A stretch of 64,000 nucleotides of DNA from Candidatus Villigracilis saccharophilus (lineage in GTDB: Bacteria > Chloroflexota > Anaerolineae > Anaerolineales > Villigracilaceae). The stretch covers positions 11,237 to 75,236 of the forward strand of contig JADJNA010000019.1 of the NCBI GenBank assembly GCA_016709305.1, given 5' to 3'. The position numbers and the translations under genes are program-made. The notes under the pieces were generated by a model, which had not been told where the DNA came from, did not search any database, and saw nothing but the letters and a program-made list of their open reading frames with translations. Of the stretch, positions 25,991 to 34,475 are shown in pieces (position 1 is the first letter of the stretch; each line of letters starts with the position of its first letter).

Positions 25991-27406
25991 TCACGAATCA
26001 AATCCCAGTCCCAGCGCATCCAAAATCTTTAGCCATAAATTTCTTCGCCCGCCATGATCATCCGCGCGGTTGAGCGACCATCTTGTAAAGTTGACGATCG
26101 GCGAACGGAACGGTTCAGGCGGGAAGGGGAATGGTTTTGATTTCACCATCTGTAATTCGGTGCGTTCGGTCTTTTTGTTATCCAACAGATCCAGCATCAC
26201 TTGTGCGCCGAAACGCGATGCGCCGACTCCAAGTCCTGTGTAGCCGAGCGCGTACGCAAGCTTGCCATGATAGGCTTTGCCCCAAAAGGCGGTGTAGCGT
26301 GAGCAGGTGTCTATCACGCCGCCCCAGGCATGGGTGAAGCGCAGTCCTGTCAACTGGGGGAATGTTTGAAAGAAGTGTTCAGCCAGTCGCGCAAAAGATC
26401 CGGGCCGATTTTCCAGATGCGGAGCAACTCCATTGTTTGGATAATATATGGCGTCGAATCCGCCCCATAGAATCCGTCCATCCGCAGTGGTGCGATAATA
26501 ATGGAATTGATTCCCGTTATCGCTCAGTCCCTCACGCCCGTGCCAGCCAATCGCGTCGCGCTGTTCCTTTGAAAGCGGCTCGGTCATCAGCACGTAATCA
26601 TAAACAGGCACAACGTAAAATGAAAGACGTTTGAGCAGGGGCGGAAACGCATTCGTGGCAAGTGCAACACGTTTTGCTTTGACTTGACCGTAATGTGTTT
26701 TAACGAAAACCAAATCTCGCTTCTCTGCCAATGCTGTGACCTGAGTGCGCTCATACAGGCGGACTCCAACTTCCAGGCATGCCCGCCTCAAACCCCACGC
26801 CAACTGCGCCGGGTTGACCATTGCCACGGAGTGATCGTGAATCCCTGCAAGGTAGGTGGGTGAGTTGGCAATTGCCTGCATTTGTTCCTTGCCTAAAAAT
26901 TGAACATGCTCCCCATATTGCGCGGAGTGTTCGGCTTCTTCACGTAGCTCCTCGATTTGATATTCTTCATTGGCGACGTTGATCTCGCCTGAACGAATAA
27001 AGTCGCATTCAATTTTGAATTGCTTGATGGTGGCTTCGATTTCATCCAGATTTTTGTGCCCCAACTCCACCAGCTTGGACATTTCCTTTGGCCAGCGATT
27101 CAACCCATTTTGAAATGAATGGGTCAATGACGAAGCCATAAAACCGCCATTTCGTCCGCTGGCCCCGCTGCCCGTTTCCCCCGCTTCAAGTAAGACCACA
27201 GTACGATTTGGTTCAGACTGTTTTGCGGTCAACGCGGTCCACAATCCTGTGAAGCCCCCGCCGATGATGACAAGGTCTGCCTCGATGTTCTCTGTCAATG
27301 CCGAGGCAGGCTCGGGGCGCTGCGGGTCATCCAGCCAGAACGGCGTGAGCTTAACATCCGCAAGAGACCGCAAGGTCTCCGGACGCGGAGTGTTCGAGAA
27401 AATCAT
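25991..27406 (-). CDS. FAD-dependent amine oxidoreductase (DAO/PuuB-like)
   Basis: The 471-residue product has an N-terminal dinucleotide-binding motif (ADLVIIGGGFTGLWTAL), the GSGASGRNGGF segment characteristic of the DAO family, and the C-terminal GYTGLGVGAS block near the flavin. Overall it resembles gamma-glutamylputrescine oxidase and related amine or amino-acid oxidases. The substrate cannot be decided from sequence. It is cytoplasmic, with GGAGA before ATG 27406. No polyamine genes flank it. Confidence 0.85.
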   Translation of the reverse strand: MIFSNTPRPETLRSLADVKLTPFWLDDPQRPEPASALTENIEADLVIIGGGFTGLWTALTAKQSEPNRTVVLLEAGETGSGASGRNGGFMASSLTHSFQNGLNRWPKEMSKLVELGHKNLDEIEATIKQFKIECDFIRSGEINVANEEYQIEELREEAEHSAQYGEHVQFLGKEQMQAIANSPTYLAGIHDHSVAMVNPAQLAWGLRRACLEVGVRLYERTQVTALAEKRDLVFVKTHYGQVKAKRVALATNAFPPLLKRLSFYVVPVYDYVLMTEPLSKEQRDAIGWHGREGLSDNGNQFHYYRTTADGRILWGGFDAIYYPNNGVAPHLENRPGSFARLAEHFFQTFPQLTGLRFTHAWGGVIDTCSRYTAFWGKAYHGKLAYALGYTGLGVGASRFGAQVMLDLLDNKKTERTELQMVKSKPFPFPPEPFRSPIVNFTRWSLNRADDHGGRRNLWLKILDALGLGFDS

Positions 27407-27541
27407 AAAGTCTCCAGTTTCGCGGCTTGCATACCTATTGACAAGTCATGCAAGTTCATAGAATTTTTTTCGCAGTTAAGTGTAATGGGACGAGCGGGAA
27501 CGGTCAAATGAGTTCTGTTGAATCGTTCAAAGACAAGGTGA

Positions 27542-27919
27542 TCAGTCTTTGGCTTTATCGTATAAAACTTTTCCCCGCGTAAGAATTTCCCGCAGGAAGA
27601 AATTCTCCTTTTTTTCTTTTTCTTCCAAAATTTCTCTGGGAGTCTTCACCAAAATATCCGCTGGGAACTCGCGCGGATTGAGAATATTGGAGACCAGCAC
27701 ATAACGATCCACGCGCTTTGCGTGGGTTTTCATGATGATCAGCAGATCCACATCGCTGTCCGCGGTCGGGGTGCCGTATGCGTACGATCCAAATAAAATG
27801 ATCTTCTCGGGCCGCAGCGCAGTGACAAGCTTATCCACCGCCACGGGCAGGGTTTTCGCTACCGGGGGAAAGCCGCGTGGGCGGATGTAGGTCTGGTAGG
27901 GCAATGGAAGCGGAAGCAT
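27542..27919 (-). CDS. MNT-type nucleotidyltransferase domain protein
   Basis: The 125-residue product has the minimal nucleotidyltransferase signature GSYAYGTPTADSDVDLLI (about residues 44-61), with the two catalytic Asp residues. Such proteins are often the antitoxin-like half of HEPN/MNT pairs that AMPylate their partner. No HEPN gene is adjacent here, so it is an orphan. A Pro-rich N-terminus (MLPLPLPYQTYIRPRGFPP) is unusual. Confidence 0.78.
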   Translation of the reverse strand: MLPLPLPYQTYIRPRGFPPVAKTLPVAVDKLVTALRPEKIILFGSYAYGTPTADSDVDLLIIMKTHAKRVDRYVLVSNILNPREFPADILVKTPREILEEKEKKENFFLREILTRGKVLYDKAKD

Positions 27920-28002
27920 CGCCGCATTTTACCATCAACACACTGCTTTATTCAAAGCGAAATCGGTCTAAATAGCGCTTTGACTTAATTTTAATCAACC
28001 TC

Positions 28003-28031
28003 TTGACAAAATAGAACATGTGTTCTAAAAT
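28003..28031 (+). promoter_or_regulatory. Promoter with embedded LexA-like operator
   Basis: TTGACA (28003-28008) and TAAAAT (28026-28031) are spaced by 17 bp. The palindrome TAGAACATGTGTTCTA (28012-28027) fills most of the spacer and enters the -10. Its core GAAC-N4-GTTC (28014-28025) fits the Gram-positive LexA box CGAAC-RNRY-GTTCG in all but the outer C/G. Binding there would block RNA polymerase. Confidence 0.7.
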
Positions 28032-28059
28032 TCTGCAACAAATAAACAAGGAGATCAAA

Positions 28060-28875
28060 ATGACTACTTTACGTAATCCGCTTATTGATGGCTTGAAAAC
28101 GGTCTGGTACAAACTAACTCACAACCTAAAATTCAATCGCGGCGCCGCGTGGGGAGTGATGATCATAGGTGCCTTGCTGTCCTTTGAGATATTTAACTTT
28201 AGCACGACTCAGTTTGCCTTGCACGATATGCTTGGCGACCTGACTTTTATCGGTTTGCGCTGGTCTACCGTCCTTGCGATCGCCTTCTGCGGCATTGACT
28301 TTGCCGGCATCGCCCGCATATTCACTCCCGAACAGGGGCGTGATGAGCCAACCGAAGTATATTATCTCTTTGGAGCATGGGTTCTCGCTGCTGGCTTCAA
28401 TGCAACCCTTACCTGGTGGGGTGTGGCGGTCGCCATCAATAACAACCCAAATTTGCAAGGCAGCGCGGTCATGAGCGCAGAGACCCTTACCAAGGCTGTT
28501 CCGATCTTTATCGCCGCAATGGTCTGGCTGATCCGCCTTCTTATTATAGGTACCTTCTCACTCGCGGGTGACCGATTATTCTCTACGGCCTCTGCTTCAC
28601 AAAGACAAACTCAACCTTCCTACAATAATCCACAGCCTCGACAATCTGGTTACCAGCCTCAACATCGCCCTGTCAACCAGCCGGTCAATCAGCCTGTTCT
28701 GCGTCCCGCATCGCAGATCAACCGCCCCGTAAACTCCGGCAATTCCGTGGGATTCAAACCCGCCCCGAAACCTGCTGTATCACAACAAAGTTCATTCATC
28801 CCGCCTGAACCGACCTACCATCCTGTTTCCTACAATTCACGCGCATCTGAAAGTGTAAGTCATTACGACGCGTAA
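28060..28875 (+). CDS. Unknown membrane protein with Pro/Gln/Asn-rich tail
   Basis: ATG 28060 follows AAGGAG by six bases and is preferred over the upstream in-frame ATG at 28018, which lies inside the predicted promoter. The product of about 271 residues has four hydrophobic segments in its first 170 residues (GAAWGVMIIGALLSF, the WSTVLAIAFCGIDFAGI region, YYLFGAWVLAAGF, FIAAMVWLIRLLIIG). A 100-residue low-complexity tail follows, rich in Pro, Gln, Asn and Ser. No family is recognised. The promoter carries a LexA-like operator and a lytic transglycosylase gene follows after 62 bp, so a damage-induced envelope or element-transfer role is possible but unproven. Confidence 0.75.
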   Translation: MTTLRNPLIDGLKTVWYKLTHNLKFNRGAAWGVMIIGALLSFEIFNFSTTQFALHDMLGDLTFIGLRWSTVLAIAFCGIDFAGIARIFTPEQGRDEPTEVYYLFGAWVLAAGFNATLTWWGVAVAINNNPNLQGSAVMSAETLTKAVPIFIAAMVWLIRLLIIGTFSLAGDRLFSTASASQRQTQPSYNNPQPRQSGYQPQHRPVNQPVNQPVLRPASQINRPVNSGNSVGFKPAPKPAVSQQSSFIPPEPTYHPVSYNSRASESVSHYDA

Positions 28876-28937
28876 CCAACCTAAAACAAATCGAAACTCG
28901 AGCCGGGTCCTTATGACCCAAAAGAGAAAGGATATGC

Positions 28938-29630
28938 ATGCCCCGCGCTCGCCCAACAAGAATATACCGGCAAACAGCCGCGGCCCCGCACGAACAAGGC
29001 AGCGGCTGTTTGTCTGGTTTTACAGTCGTGCCGCTCGCGGTCATCGCAATCAGCGTGATCCTGGCATCATTTGCATGGAAGACAACTCCGATTCTTCCAA
29101 CTTCGGTGGACGCATTGCCGCCCGCCGCTTCGACAGGCATTGCCCCCATCTTTAGGATCGAAATCCAATATTGGGCAGACTCGATCTCAAAGTGGGCAGC
29201 CGCTTCACAGCTGGACCCAAACCTGGTTGCCACTGTTATGCAAATCGAATCCTGCGGGGATCCGCGTGCCATATCAAGCGCCGGTGCCATGGGATTGTTT
29301 CAGGTCATGCCGTTTCATTTCTATGCTGTTGATAATCCCTATGACCCGCAAACCAATGCTGCGCGGGGACTCGCATACCTTTCCAGATCACTAGCTACTG
29401 GAGGCGGAGATGCGCGGCTGGCTATGGCTGGTTACAACGGCGGAATCGGCGTTATCGGACGCGCTGAGTGGAACTGGCCGGCTCAAACGAAAAGATATGT
29501 TCAATATGGCGCGCCAATATACGAAGATGCAAAAAAAGGGGTTGATTCCAGCCCGGCGCTGAATCAATGGTATGAAAACTATGGAGTGAGTCTATGCCGG
29601 CAGGCGCATTTGAGATTGGGCTTGCCATAG
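28938..29630 (+). CDS. Lytic transglycosylase (SLT domain), membrane-anchored
   Basis: After a basic N-terminus and one hydrophobic anchor (about 30-47) the product has an SLT domain: VATVMQIESCGDPRAISS with the catalytic Glu, GAMGLFQVMP, and AMAGYNGG. It cleaves peptidoglycan glycan strands outside the membrane. At 230 residues it is short, close to the goose-type/SLT proteins of phages and conjugative systems. It follows the unknown membrane protein gene, and the LexA-like promoter probably drives both. Confidence 0.88.
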   Translation: MPRARPTRIYRQTAAAPHEQGSGCLSGFTVVPLAVIAISVILASFAWKTTPILPTSVDALPPAASTGIAPIFRIEIQYWADSISKWAAASQLDPNLVATVMQIESCGDPRAISSAGAMGLFQVMPFHFYAVDNPYDPQTNAARGLAYLSRSLATGGGDARLAMAGYNGGIGVIGRAEWNWPAQTKRYVQYGAPIYEDAKKGVDSSPALNQWYENYGVSLCRQAHLRLGLP

Positions 29631-29646
29631 TGGTGAAGTTAAACGT

Positions 29647-31020
29647 CTACTGTAGAATACCAAGCCAGATCACGAATGTGGTGCCTTTTCCCTCTTTTGA
29701 TTCAACTTTGATCTGTCCGCCGTGATGTTCCACGATCCAATGCGCGATCGACAGACCCAGACCAAATCCGCTGGTAGTCGAACGAGTGCGGGACTTTTCA
29801 GCGCGATAGAAACGGTCAAAGATGTGCGGCAGGTCTTCAGCTGGAATGCCAGGTCCTGTATCTCGAATAATGATGCGCGCCTGTTCTCCGATCTTTGCCA
29901 GACTTAGATAAACATCTCCGCCCGCAGGGGTGTACTGGATCGCATTGGAGGCTAAATTCAAGATTACTTGTTTCAAACGGTCCCGGTCGCCATTGACCAT
30001 CACTTGATCAATTTCATTGAGATGGACATGTAATTTGCTGCCAGCCAGTATTCGCATCTCTGTGAAGACTTCTGTTAGCAGAAGATCCAATTCAACTGGT
30101 TTGAGTACAAGGGTCAGCTTCCCCGATTCAGCTTGAGCCAGCATGAGCAAGCCGCCAACCAGACGTGTGAGCCTGCCCGCCTCTTGATCGATACTGCTTA
30201 GTGATTCTTCATCTGCCTGCTTCATGCGGCGGATGAGGTCTACGTTGCCCTTGATGACAGTTAGCGGCGTACGCAGCTCGTGGCTGACGTCCGCGAGAAA
30301 GCGTTGTTGGGATGTAAAGAGGGATTCCAAACGTTCGAGTGTCTGGTTGAACGAAACAACCAGGTCGCCTATTTCATCTTCCTTATTTCCACGTTCCTGA
30401 TAGGGGATACGCCGTGAAAGATCGTCTGCGCGGTTGATCTGGTCAACGGTCTCTGCAATGGACTCAAGGGGGGATAGCGCGCGTCCCAGAATAACCCATG
30501 AACCAATTGCAGACATGAGAACCGCCACAACCGCGATCACTGCCATGATCGAAAGCAGGTTGCCGCGTGTTGCATCCACCACGCTCAGGCTTGCTCCAAC
30601 CTGTAAAGTGCCAATAACGCGTTCTCTCAACATAAGTGGAACGCTCAACACTCGCAGGTGGGCTCCATCAAGATATGAATCTTCATAGATGGCTAGGCCA
30701 GCATTCAGTCCCGCAGGATCGAGGGATTTGGTCAATGTCCCAATGCTTGGAGAGGTCGCGATCAGCTTTCCGTCCGGTGCCCACACCTGGATATACGCGT
30801 TCGAGGTCATATCCAATGGGGGCAGGCTGATCAAGTTCAATTCGCCCAGCGCATTAACTTTGGTAACCTGGGTGATGTCGCGAACAACCACAGCCAGCAT
30901 GCTGTCAACTTGATTCAGCAGGATCACATTAACAAGGATGTATACAGATGCTCCAAAGATAAGTAAAATTCCACCCATGAAAGTTGAGTAAAGCAAGGTA
31001 AAACGCTGACGCAGAGTCAT
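29647..31020 (-). CDS. Membrane sensor histidine kinase (HAMP-HisKA)
   Basis: The 457-residue kinase has two transmembrane helices (about 13-35 and 160-180) flanking an extracytoplasmic sensor, a HAMP linker, the HisKA H-box LADVSHELRTPLT, and HATPase N, G1 and G2 boxes (NLASNAIQYTP, RDTGPGIP, SGFGLGLSI). It pairs with the OmpR-type regulator encoded directly upstream at 31094-31771 on the same strand. The signal is unknown. Confidence 0.93.
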   Translation of the reverse strand: MTLRQRFTLLYSTFMGGILLIFGASVYILVNVILLNQVDSMLAVVVRDITQVTKVNALGELNLISLPPLDMTSNAYIQVWAPDGKLIATSPSIGTLTKSLDPAGLNAGLAIYEDSYLDGAHLRVLSVPLMLRERVIGTLQVGASLSVVDATRGNLLSIMAVIAVVAVLMSAIGSWVILGRALSPLESIAETVDQINRADDLSRRIPYQERGNKEDEIGDLVVSFNQTLERLESLFTSQQRFLADVSHELRTPLTVIKGNVDLIRRMKQADEESLSSIDQEAGRLTRLVGGLLMLAQAESGKLTLVLKPVELDLLLTEVFTEMRILAGSKLHVHLNEIDQVMVNGDRDRLKQVILNLASNAIQYTPAGGDVYLSLAKIGEQARIIIRDTGPGIPAEDLPHIFDRFYRAEKSRTRSTTSGFGLGLSIAHWIVEHHGGQIKVESKEGKGTTFVIWLGILQ

Positions 31021-31065
31021 GAAGGAATTGTAATGATCCGAGTTTAAGATAACCTGAGAAAAAAT

Positions 31066-31088
31066 AAGCGGCAGTTAGACTGCCGCTT
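31066..31088 (-). terminator. Hairpin between response regulator and kinase genes
   Basis: A perfect nine-base stem (AAGCGGCAG with CTGCCGCTT) and five-base loop sits between the two genes of the operon. T-rich sequence follows on the minus strand. It may attenuate kinase expression relative to the regulator. Confidence 0.6.
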
Positions 31089-31093
31089 TCAAT

Positions 31094-31771
31094 TTACGGA
31101 TTTTCCCTCAACACATATCCGACACCGCGGACCGTATGGATCAGGCGGATCTCGCCTTCCCCTTCAAGTTTCTGGCGCAGATAACGGATATATACTTCGA
31201 GCACGTTGCTCTCACCACCGAAGTCGTATCCCCAGACGCGGTCAAAGATCACTTCACGGGTTAGCACTTGTTTCGGGTGACGCAGGAATAATTCAAGTAA
31301 TTCATATTCTTTGGCGGTCAATGCCACCATACGATTGCCGCGTGCGGCCTGGCGTGAGCCAGTATCAAGTGAAAGATCCGCAAATTTCAGCACAGGGATG
31401 CGTTCTGGTTGTGTACGGCGCAGTAGGGCGCGCACACGCGCCAGCAGTTCATCGAGATTGAACGGCTTGACCATGTAATCGTCCGCGCCGGCGTCCAACC
31501 CTTGAATGCGATCCTGCACAGTGTCTTTGGCAGTTAGCATTAAAATGGGTATCGAGCCGCCTGTGCGCAGGCGATGGCAGACTTCCAATCCATCCATGCC
31601 GGGCAGCATCCAGTCCAGAACGACAAGATCTGGTGTGTGGTCACGGGCTGCGATCAGCCCCATGCGCCCATCGATGGCAGTGTCTACGGTGTAGCCTTCA
31701 TAAGCCAGTCCGCGCTGCAATAATTTCAGAATTGCTTGATCGTCTTCAATAATTAGGATGCGCTCATTCAT
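31094..31771 (-). CDS. OmpR/PhoB-family response regulator
   Basis: The receiver domain (ERILIIEDDQAI, phospho-Asp in LVVLDWMLPGMDG, MLTAKD, KPFNLDEL) is followed by a winged-helix DNA-binding domain (LTAKEYELLELFLRHP, then VYIRYLRQKL and HTVRGVGYVL). ATG 31771 is chosen because AAGGAG lies eight bases upstream; an earlier in-frame start at 31801 is less likely. It is the partner of the downstream HAMP kinase. Confidence 0.93.
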   Translation of the reverse strand: MNERILIIEDDQAILKLLQRGLAYEGYTVDTAIDGRMGLIAARDHTPDLVVLDWMLPGMDGLEVCHRLRTGGSIPILMLTAKDTVQDRIQGLDAGADDYMVKPFNLDELLARVRALLRRTQPERIPVLKFADLSLDTGSRQAARGNRMVALTAKEYELLELFLRHPKQVLTREVIFDRVWGYDFGGESNVLEVYIRYLRQKLEGEGEIRLIHTVRGVGYVLRENP

Positions 31772-31882
31772 GGCAGTTACTCCTTGATAAAAATATACCA
31801 CAAAAATGTTGGTTTGTGAAGATCCTCTAACAAATTTTCAAAAGGGTTTTCGAATGATTAAATTATACACGTTTCAAATTTC

Positions 31883-31910
31883 TTGACATCCTTCCCGCGG
31901 GGGGTATAAT
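31883..31910 (+). promoter_or_regulatory. Promoter of the serS T-box transcript
   Basis: A perfect TTGACA (31883-31888) and a perfect TATAAT (31905-31910) are spaced by 16 bp, about 310 bp ahead of serS. Confidence 0.88.
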
Positions 31911-31919
31911 TTTATGAAA

Positions 31920-32197
31920 TAAAACCAGCGTGAAAAAAAGTAATCATGTAACTGTCCAGTGAGTCGTCGGGTGGTGTGAGACGATCAGCCAGATGATGAA
32001 ATCCTCTTCGCCAGTGTTGTTCTTGCAGGAATAGTTGGAAGATCTGACGCCGCTATTGTAAGAGAACCGGGCTGCTCCCGTTACAGCGCAAGCCAAGATT
32101 GTTCCCTCAAGCAAGACCTCTCCAAAGGGGATGGGGCGCAATGAAAGCAGGTGGCACCACGAGACGCCCCCTCGTCCTGCAAATGGACCGGGGGCGT
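31920..32197 (+). promoter_or_regulatory. T-box riboswitch controlling serS
   Basis: The leader contains the hallmark T-box AGCAGGTGGCACCACGAG (32147-32163, consensus AGGGUGGNACCGCG), preceded by about 230 nt of structured RNA. A strong hairpin follows, ACGCCCCC/GGGGGCGT (32164-32171 with 32190-32197). Uncharged tRNA-Ser would favour the antiterminator. I could not assign the Stem I specifier codon by eye. The U-run after the hairpin is poor, so control might act on translation rather than termination. Confidence 0.82.
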
Positions 32198-32225
32198 ATT
32201 GTATTAATGCACTTGGAGGTGCAAA

Positions 32226-33494
32226 ATGTTGGATATCAATATCATTCGAGAAACACCTGAAGTAGTCCGCAAGGCGCTGCAAGACCGTCAAATGGATCCA
32301 TCTCCTGTGGATGCGATCTTGCAATTGGACGAAAAACGCCGCGCTCTTCTTTCACAAGTGGAAGTGCTCAAGGCGGAACGCAATACGGTCTCAAAGGAGA
32401 TCGGGCAATTGAAAGATGATACCGCTCGAAAGTCCAAGATAGAAGCGATGCGTGGTGTCGGAGATAAGATCGCAGAATTCGACAGGCAGGTTGGTGAAGT
32501 AGAACTAGAACTGGTCGCGCTTACATCTTCCATGCCGAATATCCCCGATGTGCGTGTGCCATATGGAAAGGATGACTCTGAAAATGTGGTCATCAAGACC
32601 GTTGGTGAGCCGCGCAAATTTGAATTCACGCCGAAGCCGCACTGGGATCTTGGACCCGCGCTTGGTATTTTGGATTTTGAACGCGGTACAAAATTGACAG
32701 GCTCACGTTTCTATGTTTTGCAAAAGGCAGGCGCAAGATTGCAGCGCGCTTTGATCGCGTGGATGCTTGACCTGCATATTCGCCAGGGATATCAGGAGGA
32801 ATACCTGCCCTTTATGGTCAAGACAGCGGTCGTGTTTGGCGCGGGACAATTGCCAAAGTTCGCGGATAATTTATACAAAGATCATGAGGAAGACTACTAC
32901 TTTGTGCCGACAGCCGAGGTTCCCCTGACGGGTCTGCACATGGATGAGATTCTTGACGAGGCCGCTCTTCCAAAATTATATACCGCATACACACCTTGCT
33001 TCCGCCGTGAAAAGATGAGCGCAGGGCGGGATGTGCGCGGAATCAAGCGCGGACATCAATTCGATAAAGTTGAAATGTACACCTATTGCAAGCCCGAAGA
33101 ATCGGAAGCCCAGCATGAGAAGATGGTCAGGGATGCGGAGGAGACCTGCGAACTGCTGGGTATTCCATATCGTGTAAAACGGTTGTGCAGTGGTGATCTG
33201 GGATTTGGCGCCTCCATTACGTATGATCTCGAACTTTGGGCGCCGGGTTGTGATGAATGGCTGGAAGTCTCATCGATCTCGAATGTCACCGATTTCCAGG
33301 CGCGCCGCGCGAATATCAAGTATCGTCCGGCTGATGGCGGCAAGGCAAAATTCGTTCATACTTTGAATGGCTCAGGCTTGGGTATGCCGCGCACACTGAT
33401 CGCGGTCATGGAAAATTATCAACAGGCTGATGGTTCGGTGATTGTGCCCGAAGTGCTGCGCCCTTGGATGGGTGGGATCGATGTGATCAAGTAA
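32226..33494 (+). CDS. serS: Seryl-tRNA synthetase
   Basis: The product starts MLDINIIRETPEVVRKAL, the usual SerRS N-terminus, followed by the long antiparallel coiled-coil arm that grips tRNA-Ser (about 30-105). The class II catalytic core has motif 2 (TPCFRREKMSAGRDVRGIKR) and motif 3 (GSGLGMPRTLIAVMENYQ). At 422 residues it is normal. The start follows TTGGAGG. It is transcribed from the T-box promoter and ends at a strong terminator. Confidence 0.98.
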   Translation: MLDINIIRETPEVVRKALQDRQMDPSPVDAILQLDEKRRALLSQVEVLKAERNTVSKEIGQLKDDTARKSKIEAMRGVGDKIAEFDRQVGEVELELVALTSSMPNIPDVRVPYGKDDSENVVIKTVGEPRKFEFTPKPHWDLGPALGILDFERGTKLTGSRFYVLQKAGARLQRALIAWMLDLHIRQGYQEEYLPFMVKTAVVFGAGQLPKFADNLYKDHEEDYYFVPTAEVPLTGLHMDEILDEAALPKLYTAYTPCFRREKMSAGRDVRGIKRGHQFDKVEMYTYCKPEESEAQHEKMVRDAEETCELLGIPYRVKRLCSGDLGFGASITYDLELWAPGCDEWLEVSSISNVTDFQARRANIKYRPADGGKAKFVHTLNGSGLGMPRTLIAVMENYQQADGSVIVPEVLRPWMGGIDVIK

Positions 33495-33500
33495 TTGACA

Positions 33501-33533
33501 ACACCTGACAGGTTTCTTAAACCTGTCAGGTGT
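33501..33533 (+). terminator. Terminator of serS
   Basis: A perfect 15-bp stem ACACCTGACAGGTTT (33501-33515) with 33519-33533 and a three-base loop, seven bases past the stop codon. Confidence 0.85.
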
Positions 33534-33553
33534 ATGTAAACCACGAGGGAAAT

Positions 33554-34078
33554 ATGGTTGACCCTGGATTTTGGAGTTTATATTTTGAAACACTTTTGGA
33601 AGTATTTACCTTCCTGGCCTTGCTGACAGGCTTGTTTGGATTGCTTATACCGGTCTTTCCTGGCCTGACCGTGATGTGGATCGCGACAGTGGTCTATGCT
33701 GTCATTCAGACAGTAAGCGGAAACATGAATTGGGCTGGCTGGCTGTTTTTTGGCATCATTACTATTTTGATGGTCGGCGGCAATATTGCGGACAATATCA
33801 TCATTGCCAAGCATGTGCGTGATAAGAATGTACCCTGGGTTTCGATCCTCTGGGCCTTCGTGGCTGGGATCGTAGTCAGTATGTTTTTCACCCCCATTTT
33901 TGGCATTATTGCATCCCCTCTGGGGTTATACCTTGCCGAATGGTACAGGTTAAAGGATAAGCAAACTGCTTTTGCCAATACAAAAGCATGGATGACAGGC
34001 TGGGGGTGGTCAGTGGCTGCACGAGTCGGGCTTGGCGTTGTCATGATCGTCTTTTGGGGATTATGGGCCTGGTTGTAA
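33554..34078 (+). CDS. DUF456-family membrane protein
   Basis: ATG 33554 follows GAGGG and gives a product of about 174 residues with hydrophobic segments covering most of its length and the internal pattern GLIPVFPGLTVMW / GNIADN / GIIASPLGLYLAEW. This matches DUF456, a small membrane family with duplicated glycine-zipper-like segments and no known function. It is probably co-transcribed with the next small membrane protein. Confidence 0.82.
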   Translation: MVDPGFWSLYFETLLEVFTFLALLTGLFGLLIPVFPGLTVMWIATVVYAVIQTVSGNMNWAGWLFFGIITILMVGGNIADNIIIAKHVRDKNVPWVSILWAFVAGIVVSMFFTPIFGIIASPLGLYLAEWYRLKDKQTAFANTKAWMTGWGWSVAARVGLGVVMIVFWGLWAWL

Positions 34079-34098
34079 AAATTTTCAAGGAGATGTAA

Positions 34099-34458
34099 AT
34101 GAATGAGTTCGTAGAGGTTCTTTCGATTTTCGGTCACTTCATCAGAGCGCTTGGTTTCATAGCCCTTGGATTTGGTGTTGGGCGTTTCATGATGGACGCG
34201 TATAAGAAGGCAGTCTGGCAGGTTCAGATCGCTTTGATTTTTGGATTTTTTGGTCTGTTGGTAGGCTTGACCCATTATGCCAGCGCAGGCTCAATGGGTA
34301 CGTTCGCCCTCAGCGCTGGTGCAGCGCTGATCCTCCCGAATATGCCGAAGAAGGAAGATACAGAAAGAGATCCAAGGAATAAAGTATCTGGATTAGAAAA
34401 AGGATTGGCACATGGAAATGCCAACCCTTTTTATTTCTGGGGTACGCCTTTTTGCTGA
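34099..34458 (+). CDS. Small membrane protein, unknown
   Basis: ATG 34099 follows AAGGAG. The 119-residue product has three hydrophobic stretches (IRALGFIALGFGVGRF, ALIFGFFGLLVGL, FALSAGAALIL) and then a charged tail. The last 20 or so codons run through a transcription terminator, so the annotated C-terminus may be an extension created by a lost stop or an indel. It is not recognised. Confidence 0.65.
   Translation: MNEFVEVLSIFGHFIRALGFIALGFGVGRFMMDAYKKAVWQVQIALIFGFFGLLVGLTHYASAGSMGTFALSAGAALILPNMPKKEDTERDPRNKVSGLEKGLAHGNANPFYFWGTPFC
34398..34434 (+). terminator. Terminator overlapping the end of the small membrane gene
   Basis: AAAGGATTGGCA pairs with TGCCAACCCTTT (one mismatch) around an eight-base loop, followed by TTTATTT. 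It lies within the last codons of the preceding ORF. Confidence 0.75.
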
Positions 34459-34475
34459 TGGGTGTATTTATTTTG

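Noticed and set aside
27542..27919. HEPN/MNT toxin-antitoxin pair
   Set aside because: Only the nucleotidyltransferase is present; no HEPN frame was found on either side.
28938..29630. Prophage lysis gene
   Set aside because: The SLT protein has a membrane anchor and no holin, portal, capsid or tail genes nearby, so a prophage is not supported.
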